Below, piece after piece: positions 32,358-42,329 of a DNA stretch of 56,868 bases. Below the pieces are notes generated by a model, which saw only the letters and a program-made list of their open reading frames with translations, made no database searches and had not been told where the DNA came from. Position 1 is the first letter of the stretch. Each line of letters opens with the position of its first letter. The translations under genes and the position numbers were made by a program. Source of the DNA: Tieghemiomyces parasiticus (Eukaryota; Kickxellomycota; Dimargaritomycetes; Dimargaritales; Dimargaritaceae); contig JANBPT010000203.1 of the NCBI GenBank assembly GCA_027575765.1, positions 1 through 56,868 on the forward strand, read 5' to 3'.

Positions 32358-33465
32358 GGGTGACTAGAAACGGAAGCAAGGTCGAATAGGCGAATCTCAC
32401 GGAGCCTATAAAATGGAGGCTGGCGTGTAGGATAAATCCTTCTCGGAGGGGGGGAGACTGGCACAAACGGAGTCTAGAGGAATTCGGAGTTGAATACGCA
32501 AGGTTGCTAGGCATTCGTACTAGGGGAGGGGGCATTGCGATAAATGGAGAGCTGTGCCAGTCGGGTTGGACGGGGCCAAGAAGGTGGCGTGCTCCTACAG
32601 ATTGCCTACGCCAGGCGGCAAGGTCAGTGCAGTGGAGAGCCTCGTGACGTGCCAGGGCCACACTTCGCGCACACCCTAGTGATACTGGTGGGGGAGTTAC
32701 AACGTTACTAGTGGGATGGGTATGGCCGTGGTCTCTCATACTGCAGGCGCGAGAGAGCCAGCGGCCCGAAGCACTGGGGCTGGCACATTCAAAGACAGCG
32801 GGGTGTAGGCGTCGTAGGCACAGGATCCCAACGAACGAACTCGATGCCTGGGAAGAACCGCGTTCCTCCCAGGGCGGGCTTTGCTGTTCGGGGGGGCCTC
32901 GAATGCCCCGCCCGGTAGCAGTCACTCGGGCCGGGCTCAATCTAGGTGGTGCACCCATTCATACGGTAAGCCCCTGAACCACGCGCTACACCTTTCCACC
33001 CACTCTATCAAGGGTTCTGAGCGTCGATAACTGGCATTAGGTTGGTTCCCAGGCCTAGTAATCGTCCCGCGGGATATCCAAACGAAGGGGGACTGTCTTC
33101 TTGGACTTGCCATGCCTCACCTGCTATACCGCGGCCCCAGGCCCGCAGTGCACTCCCTGATTTTTCACTCTCGCGACCTCAATGTGACCGCTACCTGTGA
33201 CTACTCCCTCGTACCTCCCCAGCCAGGACCAGACGACCTGGCTCTGCTCATCTTATTCCTCCGCCAACCACCTAACTGCCGCAATCGCTCATTTATTCAC
33301 ATCCTCTCTACGAAACTCCGCTCTGCCGTAACCTACCTACCGTTCTATTAGCCCTTGCTACCTCATCTTTCACTTGACCACCGTTGACCGCATTTCCCTT
33401 GCCTCGGCAGCCTGCCCTTCCCTCCACCTCTATCTATCCACAACGTCTTACCTGCAGTCCATGCT
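32358..33465. other. Divergent promoter region between AP-4 mu and mitochondrial carrier
   Basis: Head-to-head spacing is about 1.1 kb. A TATAAAAT element at about 32407-32414 lies roughly 50 bases upstream of the mu start on its coding strand. A 219-aa minus frame at 32299-32958 overlaps the true first exon in another frame and has no family pattern. Sequence from 33100 to 33460 is pyrimidine-rich on the plus strand, fitting the carrier's leader. Confidence 0.45.
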
Positions 33466-35994
33466 ATGACCGAGGCCAACGGTAGGTCCGCTACCTGGCG
33501 CAGCAATCCCCGACGGCGGTACTGCCCTGTCCAGCCTAGTTCTAACGACCCCACCCATCTCGAGCCAACTGCACTTCCGCCACCACGTCTGCCAGAGTCG
33601 GGCCCGTCACTGACCTCCACTGTGTGGAAGAGTTTTGTCGCGGGCACCTTCGGAGGTAGGTTCGCTTTTTATTTGTGTCCCAACCTCGGCCGAGGGGTTC
33701 CTGACCCCATTGGTTCCACCACGTCACGGGCCTGACTCGACGACACTATAGACTCTAATGCCACCTACACTGCCCCGGGGCTCCCCTGCCACTTCCATAC
33801 CCTTGCCAGGTTGCGCCGGCCTGTTTGTGGGCCACCCTTTCGGTAAGGCCGTAATTCGGGATTTCGGGGGTATCTCCTCTGGTTAAGGGGTATTTGTTAA
33901 GGGCTCTGCGAAATCGGACGGTACCCGAGGCTGCTAGTCCCGACCGCCACAGGATAACGGTATCACACTTGCCAAACCCGAGGCAAAATCACGATGTCCG
34001 TTGGCTAGTTTGGCGGGCGGGATTTCCGACTACCCCTAGCCCACACTAAACCAACAGTATAAGGTGTTCACACATTCCAATTCTGTACCCCTGACACTCT
34101 CCCATATGGTCGCTGGACCTTATCCGATTGGCCATCTCCCACCTCTCCTACTCAAACCATGCCTGCCCTGCGTCTCGATCCCAATCTCTACCCCGCCAGA
34201 TACGGGTAGGTGCTCGCAGTAGTGGGTTAACGCCCCTCCCAATGGCCCACCAGGATAGAAAGGCCATTCGTTGGCACCAATGATTCAAGAATCCGTGACC
34301 TATTTATTCGGCCTGACCATCGCTACCACCCTATTGTCCTTAACTACCGCGCCAACGATACCAACGTCAATTCATACCGCTCCAGTTAAGGTACGGTTGC
34401 AGTCACAGCCCACCCACAATGCGCGATATACCAGCACTTGGCACTGCCTCTCGAGTATCATTCGGACAGAGAAGGTAAGAACACGTGGTTTCACGTTACC
34501 GCTTGGTACCAGGGCTCAGCACATCAGCCCGACTAGTTCAGACACCATAGATGGTCGTCCCTTGCTGTCGTCTCTAGTCAGCACCGTCGCTAATCTACCG
34601 CTAGTTCCACCCATCCCCTTCTACGTCCTAGGTCCGTGGCTTATACAAGGGCATGGTAAGTCTTCAGTTGCAACCGTGGAACAGGCGTGGCCCAACGACC
34701 CAGGCGAGCCTGGGCTTTACACTCGGACTTTAATGATAAACCTGATTTATCGCCATTGACTTCCTACTCCGCCCTGTCCTTAATCGCATCCTTTACGCAG
34801 GCATCGCCGTTGGTAAGTTACCCACCACGCTATAGCAAATCGGCCCCTTTATCATATTACTGCCATTTAGCCAGGTTACGCAATCACACCAGCCACTGAT
34901 TGCCTTGGACTCACGGCCACTGCGCCTCCCTACTACGCGTTGGCCGCACTGACCAATCAAGTATCACTTCCTTATCCTCCCTCGACCCGCTTATCGCGCA
35001 TTTAACACAGGCTAGCGTCGCCGTGGTCAATGCCATCATTTTCGGCGTTTACGAGACGACCCTAGGCCTCCAAACGCGGCACCAGGAGATCGCTCCGACC
35101 CTAGACCAGGTGTTCATTGCCGGGCTGGCCACAGGCGTCGTCAGCAGGTAAGGTGCAGCTCGTAACTGCCTGCCGGATGTACTCCGTGGCCAACCACTTG
35201 ATCAAGCACGTACGTGCTAACCATTACTCCCTCCGTACCTTTTTTTTTCTTTTTTCGCAGTCTCATCACCTGCCCCACAGAACTGGCCAAAGTGCGGCTG
35301 CAAAACCAGGTTACGGAGGCCGTCGGTATTCCTGCGGGCCGTACGCTATACAGGGGTCCATACGACGTGTTTCTTCGGACATTCAGGGAAGGCGGGGTGC
35401 GAGCCTGTTACCGTGGCTTTGTGCCGACCCTTCTGCGCGAACTGAGCCTCGGCCCTTACTTTGTCTCCTACGAGATCTACTGCCGCTGGCTGACCGCTCC
35501 AGACGGAGACATCGACCACTTGGGCCCGGGCGCCCTCGTGATGGCGGGCGGTCTGGCTGGCATCACGGCGTGGCTCACAACGTACCCCATAGGTAGGTGG
35601 CCGTTGTAGTGGGTATCTGTCATATATCATCGGTACACGGTTCTTTTCCCATTGCTCTATGATTCCGCTAGTGAGAAGGAAGGCCAAATGTACAATAAGC
35701 TTACTCTACTCGATCCTTCCATGCCTCGGGAGTCTGCCCGGCCCATCCTCAGATGTGATTAAGACGCGGGTTCAGGACCAGGACGCAACTACTTCCCGCC
35801 AGGGCATGTTGGCCACCGCTCGCGGCTGTTATCGGGAGGCCGGTGTCCGGATCTTCTTCCGGGGCCTGACGGCTACCATCCTCAGGGCTTTTCCATGCAA
35901 CGCAGCCACGTTTTTTGTGTACGCGACGTCGATGCGGCTCATGAGCCGATACAGTAATGGAGCCGATCAGGCCACTTATGCGGCAATCGACTGA
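33466..35994 (+). CDS. Mitochondrial carrier (SLC25 family, SLC25A29/A45/A48-like), 9 exons with micro-exons
   Basis: Members of this subfamily move carnitine esters or basic amino acids across the inner mitochondrial membrane. Exons: 33466-33655, 33810-33842, 34200-34205, 34386-34474, 34632-34655, 34801-34812, 35011-35147, 35261-35592, 35753-35994; together 354 aa. All three repeats carry the PX[DE]XX[KR] signature: HPFDTVKVRLQ, CPTELAKVRLQ and YPIDVIKTRVQ. The exons read through as VRGLYKGM, ASPL and ASVAVVNAIIFGVYE, just as the family needs. WLTTYPIDVIKTR and LRAFPCNAATFF near the end resemble SLC25A29/45/48. The first ~45 residues are a Pro/Arg-rich extension that could be a targeting region. 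Every donor is GTA(A/G)G; introns are 113-357 nt. Exons 2, 3, 5 and 6 are multiples of three with matching phases. The exact substrate is not assignable. The first start could differ. Confidence 0.88.
34200..34205 (+). other. 6-nt micro-exon of the mitochondrial carrier
   Basis: ATACGG is flanked by a pyrimidine-rich CCAG acceptor and a GTAGGT donor. With a split G on the left and TT on the right it encodes Asp-Thr-Val, completing the first carrier signature HPFDTVK. Without it the acidic residue of the signature is missing. Confidence 0.72.
34632..34655 (+). other. 24-nt micro-exon of the mitochondrial carrier
   Basis: A CTAG acceptor and a GTAAGT donor bound 24 nt encoding VRGLYKGM, the conserved G-L-Y-x-G block that ends the first matrix helix of SLC25 proteins. 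The exon is phase 0 on both sides. Confidence 0.8.
34801..34812 (+). other. 12-nt micro-exon of the mitochondrial carrier
   Basis: TTTACGCAG before and GTAAGT after bound GCATCGCCGTTG, encoding Ala-Ser-Pro-Leu, the S-P-x motif at the start of transmembrane helix 2. The exon is phase 0 on both sides. Confidence 0.78.
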
Positions 35995-37231
35995 CAGGCC
36001 ATGCCACCAGATCCACCACTTTCCTGGCGTGGTTACCTCGACCCTATCCCTGTACATCCTACTGGGCCTGATTAAGGTTTCACTAATGGTCATATTTAGC
36101 GCGCCCCCCGCCGATTTGGGCGCGGGGATATACTTAAAATTAAAGTATTGTACTATTGACTATAGGGACGACTATATGCTATTCCCTGGCCACGTCGATT
36201 AGGTGTAGCGCGGATCGTTAGTCTGGACAGCATCATTCGGCGGCCACGAGGCTGTACATAGCCGTCCTCCAATTCACTCGACCTCAGCAGGGGTATGTGT
36301 GACACGAGGAGCCGCCGGAAGGGTGGTTACTCGTGCGGGAAGGACCAAAGGAGGTTTGCGAGGCTTGACGAACCACTGCCTTGCCTCCAATGACTAGGAC
36401 ACTGCGAGAAGCTGTCATGGTTGGTCCTCAATCTCCCGCTCCCCCTCCCCACGTCGTGCGCGTGACGTATTTTCATAGCTGGCCTTTTACCGCTGCCTTT
36501 GTAACCTGGAACGTGGCGGAACGTGCCATTCCTTGTGTCCCCGAGTCTACCTTCCATCTCTCTCCATGTGTGTAAACCGCGGCCTACAGGGGGGGGGGCT
36601 TTGGCACGGGGGTTGTAGCCAAGGTGACAATTCCAAACGGCTTGTTAAGCATAACCAAAGGATTTACCTTGCTGGAGGCGCCATCAGACCTCTCGCAACG
36701 CTATTGCCGATGGGGCCGTGGTCCAGCAAGGCACGTTGCTTTGTTTGTCTCATTCCAGTGACGCCCGCTGCGCCCTGCGGAATCATTCCCTTCCCCCCCC
36801 CCACGCACACGTCCTCTGGGCTTCTTAATCCGTTCCAGCCCCCAACCGGACGTCCTGTCCCTAGGGCACATCGGAGCTGGCCGGCTACCATTGGCCCAAC
36901 CAGGCCTGTGGTCCCACCTCGCTCGCTGCCAGCCCCGACTGGGCCGGGTCAGGGCCGTGGCGCCGCGCCGGGTTTGCCCGCAGAGAAGACGCTAGACGCA
37001 CGGAGACCCATCTCCACTCCCTCACCCCACTTGCTCCTTCCCACCACCTGAAACCCCGCTCCCGCTTTCCCAGCGGTGCCATGTTAGTCGCCAGCCAAGT
37101 TCACCCTTGACCCATTTCCTCACCACCACGTTTCTCACTCGTTCTCTACCTCCATTCCGGCCATTTTTGCACACACTCTCTACAGATTCGCCGTCCCTCC
37201 CTCCCTCCCCTTCGTTTCTATTCTCGCTGGC
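35995..37231. other. Intergenic region, no gene seen
   Basis: Between the carrier and the GUCD1-like gene, both on the plus strand. A 172-codon frame at 36533-37051 is Pro-rich with no known pattern and lies in C-rich sequence that probably belongs to the downstream promoter. C/G homopolymers occur at about 36590 and 36796. Confidence 0.45.
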
Positions 37232-38859
37232 ATGTCGTGGCTATGGTCCTACCTTAGCCAAATTCGCATCGTTATCACTTTGGACTCTAACGTCACTCCC
37301 CCGACCAAGGTCGACAGCGACCGTCATGGCAGTGGCCTCGCGGCCGGCGACACTCGCTGTCCGCCCCGCACTGGCACTGCCCCAGCCCGCGAGACCACCC
37401 TATTCCCCGCGACGCTGAGGTCGCTGCCGGCCTTGGTGATGTCCTTCTTACTCAACCCCCGGCCAGCCACCTCGACCACTGCCACCTCCACGGAGACGGT
37501 CCGATTCCTAGGGCGCGGTCGTGTGGGTCCCTCGGTTCCTGGGACGCCCCGGTCGTCATTCGCTCCCGACGACGACACTGCGTTCAACGAATACACCCAA
37601 GACCCTCTCCCCGTGGCCCCGCACGCCGACAGAGGTTGTGCGTCGCCATCGCTACGGGCCCATTCGTTCCCGCGGGGTCTGATCTACCCGCCATTGGACC
37701 ATCGCCGCCCGTTTGGGGATGGACCGCAGCGTAGCTTCCAAACCCTCAACCTGCCCGACTCGGGTGGCGAGGTCAGTCGGTCAGCCCCACAGCATACCGC
37801 CCTGCCCACCCTACGCCGGGTCCCCGTAGAAACGCCTGGGCGATCCAGCCCGCCGCATAACTCTCCGGCCACCACACCCCCCGGGCCGTCTAGCAAGCCT
37901 GTTCCCGAGTCATCCGAGGGCTCGTCCGCGGCGGAAATCCCGGCCCCGTCACCCGGCGGGGAGCAGGCCGCCAACCACCCCTGCCTGCCGGCGCTGCACT
38001 GCGCCTCAATGCCAACCCTCGACGATACGCGTAAACGGCGGGGCCGCACTTTCTACCACCCAGTCCCCCACGTCATGCAGGTAAGTTGGCCCTACCCTTC
38101 GGACTCGACCACCCTTTTCCCGCCGACCTGAACAGATCGTTAGGCGCCCCGCGAACCGGTCTAACCCTTTCGCCCCCCCTCCTCCATACCCTATCACGCC
38201 CCCTTTCGAATCGTCATACCCAGTGGTACTCGTGGGACTGTGGACTGGCCTGTGTCTGCATGTTGCTCCGGTACTATGGCCTGACCCAGGTGATGATGGA
38301 GGAGCTGCTGACGTATTGCAGTGCCGAGTCCGTCTGGACCATCGACCTGGCCTACATTCTCCGCAAGTACCTGCCAGTGGACTTTACGTACTACACACGG
38401 TACCTGGGTATCAACCCGGCCTACCTCAGCCACACCTTCTACCAAGATACGATGGATGACGACCAGCAGCGGATCGAGCAGCTGTTCCAGATTGCCCACC
38501 GTCAACAAATCCGAATCCTTCGCATTGCCTTGCCCCTCCTGGATATCAAGCGCTTTGTGGCCGAACAGCGGTTCGCTATCATCATGCTGGTCAATGCGAA
38601 GCTGCTGCGCTGCGAGTATTGCCTTCGTGAGGGCCAGGTCAGCCCCACCACCCCACTGACCAACCTGCAGCCCTACTTTGACACCAAAGACTATGTTGGC
38701 CACTTCATCCTGGTTGTTGGCTACAATTTCATTCTAGACACGTTCTACTATCGCGACCCGGCTCTCGCTGATGAGCTCTGCCAAATTAAGGCCGTTCACC
38801 TCGAGCGGGCCCGCGCCAGTGAGGGGACTGACTTTGACAGCATCGTTGTACGTTTGTGA
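37232..38859 (+). CDS. GUCD1: GUCD1-like protein (Guanylate_cyc_2 / C39-peptidase-like fold), 2 exons
   Basis: Vertebrate GUCD1 is named for a guanylyl cyclase domain, but its fold and motifs are those of papain/C39-like cysteine hydrolases; the biochemical role is unsettled. Exon 1 is 37232-38080 and exon 2 is 38224-38859 (143-nt intron, GTAAGT...CAG, phase 0), 494 aa. The junction restores VPHVMQ|WYSWDCGLAC, matching the family's block around the predicted nucleophile Cys289. Exon 2 then gives VWTIDLAYILRKY (about 320-332), MLVNAKLLRCEYC (404-416), GHFILVVGYN with His443 (442-451), and YYRDPALAD with Asp461 (458-466), so a Cys-His-Asp set is present. Human GUCD1 is ~240 aa and mostly domain; here about 270 N-terminal residues are low-complexity Pro/Ser/Thr/Arg. 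Translation could start later, for example at the ATG at 37439. Confidence 0.88.
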
Positions 38860-41386
38860 CCGAGGTGCCCGCTCGGTATAGCCTTGGTGTGCCATTCCTT
38901 GGGCAGAAATCCATAGGCCCTAGTGCTTTTTTTTTCTTCATCACCACTTTGAGGCCCTTAGCATGCCCGAGACCGCATTCTTTAGCGTGCCACAACCCCT
39001 TTCAGCATTTGTAATTGTATATGTATCTACTCACCCTACCACATAACCATCCCTCTTCTTTCTTACCACGTGACCTGGTCCATTTAGTGAATAACCCCTT
39101 TCCCCCCCCCCCTCCTTCTGTATCATATTCAAATTTTCCTATAAATCTGCACGCCCATTATCAGAAACTGAACGTTTACGCTATGCATCGTTGTGCCGGC
39201 TGATTCAGGTACCAGAAGTTGCGTTGTGGCGCCCAATCGTCGAAGCTCTGCACCCTCGCTGACCGCTAGCGCCGCCAGCGAGTCGTGTTGAGGGGCTGAT
39301 CACAGTAAGGACTTTGTCTGGGGTAACGCCTGTCTACCTGGCACAATTGGCAATGGTGAGCTGATCTAGGATCACTACTTTTATGCCACCCTTAAGCTCT
39401 AGTCTAGAAGTATAGTATGCCGGAGGGGCGGTGTAGCGTCTATCTGCGGCGCACTGAGTCCGCCTAGAAGTCGCTGCCTATCAGAATCCAGCCCATACCT
39501 GTGGTCGATTTACATGCCTTCATAATGATAATCTCATTGAAGCATTGATTGATGCTGCATTTCCGCCTCCGCGCACCCCATGCCATAGCTTGATCCCGAT
39601 CAATGATAGTCTACCTGTTTGGTAGTTTGCATTATCCAGGTTTCACTTTTTTATCCATATCCATTATCCCCCCTTCTTAACCTACTTTCGATATATCCTT
39701 TTCGATAGGCGTTCCATCTTCCCGAACTTTGAATGTGCCTCCATCCCAGGCGCCGCCGCCTCTTATCTTTCTAGGACCTTCTATTCCTCTACCCTTGCTC
39801 TGGTAACTACTTAGCCGCCCTTCTATTCATGCCGGCGCCCGGTCCCGCCACGGCCTGTCGTCCTGGATTCCCTTAGTCCAGGCTGGCTAGTTACTTGATT
39901 GATGCTGGCCATCATTCAAGTATAAAAGACCTAGCGGTCGCCATTCAATAAACAACAGCTATTTTCCCACATAACGATCCCCAACTCCCGTTCGAAACCC
40001 TAAAGCTTTTTTTTTTCCGTACATAGTACGTTTACGCCTACCGCAACTTCCATTACGAATTATTTACCCCTTTGTGAATAGGAAGGCAGTGACCTCTCGA
40101 CTTCGGAAGTGAGCTCAGCTTGGTTTGGGATCCTCCCCTTCGTGGAGAAGGACCCGTAACTGAGCCCCTCCCACTCCAACTGCACCAAACGGTTCTCCCG
40201 TCATCATCTGAACAACACTTATTTAAAGAGGACGAATTACCCACAGCTGTAGATTCGCCTGTGTGCAATAAATACCATCCTTTATGCAGATCGAAGTCGC
40301 TCCCTTACTGACGCGGCTGGCAACTCGTTAGCTTTAGCCCCCTCGATGACGACAAGCATGAAGAAGCTCGCTCCAGAGCACTCCCTTTCTGCATCGTCAT
40401 CCCAAGTGTTCATTAGTGAGGAAAGAGCTCATCGGAACGCGTGGCTCCTTTTGATTCATGTCTTCGCGGCTCAACCTTTTCACAGCTCTGAAGCCCATGA
40501 AGGTTTCCTCGAATGGTGAATTTGACTGTCCGCCTTCTTCCCTTCGTTTTTCTCACTTTGCCCAATACACCACACTGAGTGGTGGTCCTATGCCACTTGC
40601 TTAGCCTGTTATCCCGCCAATTGGCTAACCTCTTGTCGGCTGACGCTATCCACAATGGGGTTGTCCGTTTAAAAGCTAGCGTAGAAGCCAAGCTTAGCAG
40701 CGATATTCATCCACACGATGGATGATCCAACCTCGACCTAAAATCAAATCTCATATCCACACCTTCGATGGGCTGGAGGTGCCGAGTCCAGCTAGGGCTG
40801 CGCCTGCCCACCACGCTAGACCTTGACTGGCTGGGGCAATTATTCCCTCTCCCACCCTTCGGCGGCCGTTTGGCAGGCCCACTCGTTACACCTGCGCGAC
40901 TACCCTCGAACCGTTCAGGCCGCGCCCTCTCCCGGTATCCTTGGTCGGTTGTACGCATCCCCCCTCCGCCTTATCGCCCCTTGAATATCCTTATCCCCAA
41001 CCGCTGTGATGGCCTAGTCTGTGCTCCGTCGCAGGAGGTCAGCCGCCCATAGGAGGCTGGGGGCGGAGGAGGAAAGCCTACCCTATGGTGTCCGCACAGC
41101 CACCAAGGTGCCCTAGTAGCAGTGGAAGGGAGGGTAGGGAAGGGGTCGCTCCGCCAACTAATACTGACCTCGGTGACGGGCCTCAGCGTTCGGTGTCCAC
41201 TACTCTGTCTTTAAATTCGCTACCCTGCTTCTTATAATTTAGCGTCCAATTTAACGTCCGTCCCCTACCGTCCTTGCTGTAAACGCCTACGGCTCACCTT
41301 ATTGTTTTACTGTCCCTACTGCCCTTCCGTCCTCTCCCATTCGTCGCGACCAGCGTGCCCCTTCCCTTTTCTGACACTATAGCGCC
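38860..41386. other. About 2.5 kb without a protein gene
   Basis: Downstream of the GUCD1-like gene and upstream of V-ATPase F. Short frames (for example 40413-40691 minus, 40768-41052 plus) show no family pattern. It contains an imperfect inverted repeat plus TATA box followed by a T10 run (39894-40016) that could mark a Pol III transcript, and the pyrimidine-rich leader of VMA7 (about 41200-41386). Confidence 0.45.
39894..40016 (+). ncRNA. Speculative RNA polymerase III unit (TATA, B-box-like, T10)
   Basis: An imperfect inverted repeat (39894-39904 with 39910-39920) abuts TATAAAAG (39921-39928). GTTCGAAAC at 39990-39998 fits the Pol III B-box pattern GWTCRANNC, and ten T residues at 40007-40016 could terminate Pol III. 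No tRNA cloverleaf, 5S or U6 sequence was recognised, and no convincing A box is seen. It could be chance. Confidence 0.2.
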
Positions 41387-42165
41387 ATGGCCGCTCTCCA
41401 AAAAGACCGCAAGTTCATCGCCGTCATCGGGGACGAAGATTCCGTCACCGGGTTCCTACTCTCGGGAATTGGGCACATTGACGCCCGTCAAAAAGCCAAT
41501 TTTCTCATCGTCGACTCGAGTAAGTTCCTCTCCCTAGAGAACGACAAGCACCAACACCGACCCTAAAGTGCACCTCCTCTTCGATAGACGCCGCCCTTCT
41601 TCCGCTGTGGGGGTGATAATGACTACGTCCCAGGGGACTCCGTCGACCCAAGGTTCCACGGAGGCACGCGTTATTCGATACGCCGTTGTTCTCAGCGACA
41701 TCCTCTTGCCAGCCGCCTACAGAGGCTAACCTTTGCCTATCTCTCTCACCACCCTTGCCCTCGAAACTACGTCTCCGCTAGAAACCCCACTCGCCACGGT
41801 GGAGGAGGCTTTCTCGGAGTTTACCAAGCGCAAGGACATTGCTATTATCTTGATCACGCAACAGGTAAGCTAAACAGGGTACTAGGTGGCCTAATGTCGG
41901 CTGCGAAGGCGCCGAATAGCAGACTATACGCACCTCACCTGGCACCAACCTGAGACTACCAGTAAGTTTTTGCGACCGCTAACTTTATACCGTATGCTAC
42001 ATTGCCATGTGGAACTACGTACAGGTTGCGGAGGAGATCCGCCACCTCCTCGACGAGCACCACTCAGCGTTCCCAACCGTCCTGGAAATTCCATCGAAGG
42101 ACCACCCGTACGATCCCTCTAAGGATTCCGTGCTCAAGCGAGTCCAGCGCCTCTTTGGCGAGTAA
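41387..42165 (+). CDS. VMA7: V-type proton ATPase subunit F, 3 exons
   Basis: Subunit F sits in the central rotor stalk of V1 and couples ATP hydrolysis to proton pumping into the vacuole and endosomes. Exons are 41387-41519, 41782-41864 and 42025-42165 (GTAAGT/TAG and GTAAGC/CAG introns), encoding 118 aa, the same length as yeast Vma7. The small Rossmann-like fold is visible: [20 protein letters not shown] (9-28) starts it, [17 protein letters not shown] (61-77) forms the central strand and helix crossing the second junction, and [12 protein letters not shown] (about 91-102) is the typical late motif before the terminal helix [11 protein letters not shown]. The first join splits a Lys codon (A|AA) and the second is in phase 0. 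An AATAAA lies at 42324. Confidence 0.95.
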
Positions 42166-42323
42166 AGAGGCTCATGTCAATGTTGGGGTCTCGTGCCAGT
42201 GGTATGGCTCCACGACGGACGAGAAGACGCGCGTGTGCAGTGGGGTTTGAATTATTACCGTTCGCGGGCAGCTTAACCTTACAGGTCGACAGTTTTTGAT
42301 GTCTTCCGATCCAGCGGCAGACT

Positions 42324-42329
42324 AATAAA
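42324..42329 (+). terminator. Candidate polyadenylation signal AATAAA for VMA7
   Basis: An AATAAA hexamer lies 159 nt downstream of the VMA7 stop codon. Confidence 0.35.

Noticed and set aside
32299..32958. 219-aa minus-strand frame upstream of and over AP-4 mu exon 1
   Set aside because: It overlaps the real first exon in a different frame, and its sequence shows no domain or consistent hydrophobicity.
34271..34759. 162-aa continuous frame inside the mitochondrial carrier
   Set aside because: It is a read-through of introns around exon 4; only about 30 codons (34386-34474) match the carrier family.
36533..37051. 172-aa Pro-rich frame upstream of the GUCD1-like gene
   Set aside because: C-rich composition explains the open frame; no motif, no splice link to the downstream gene.
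39985..40006. GTTCGAAAC as a tRNA T-loop
   Set aside because: The flanking bases do not pair as a T stem, so a tRNA is excluded; it was kept only as a B-box-like motif in a speculative Pol III unit.
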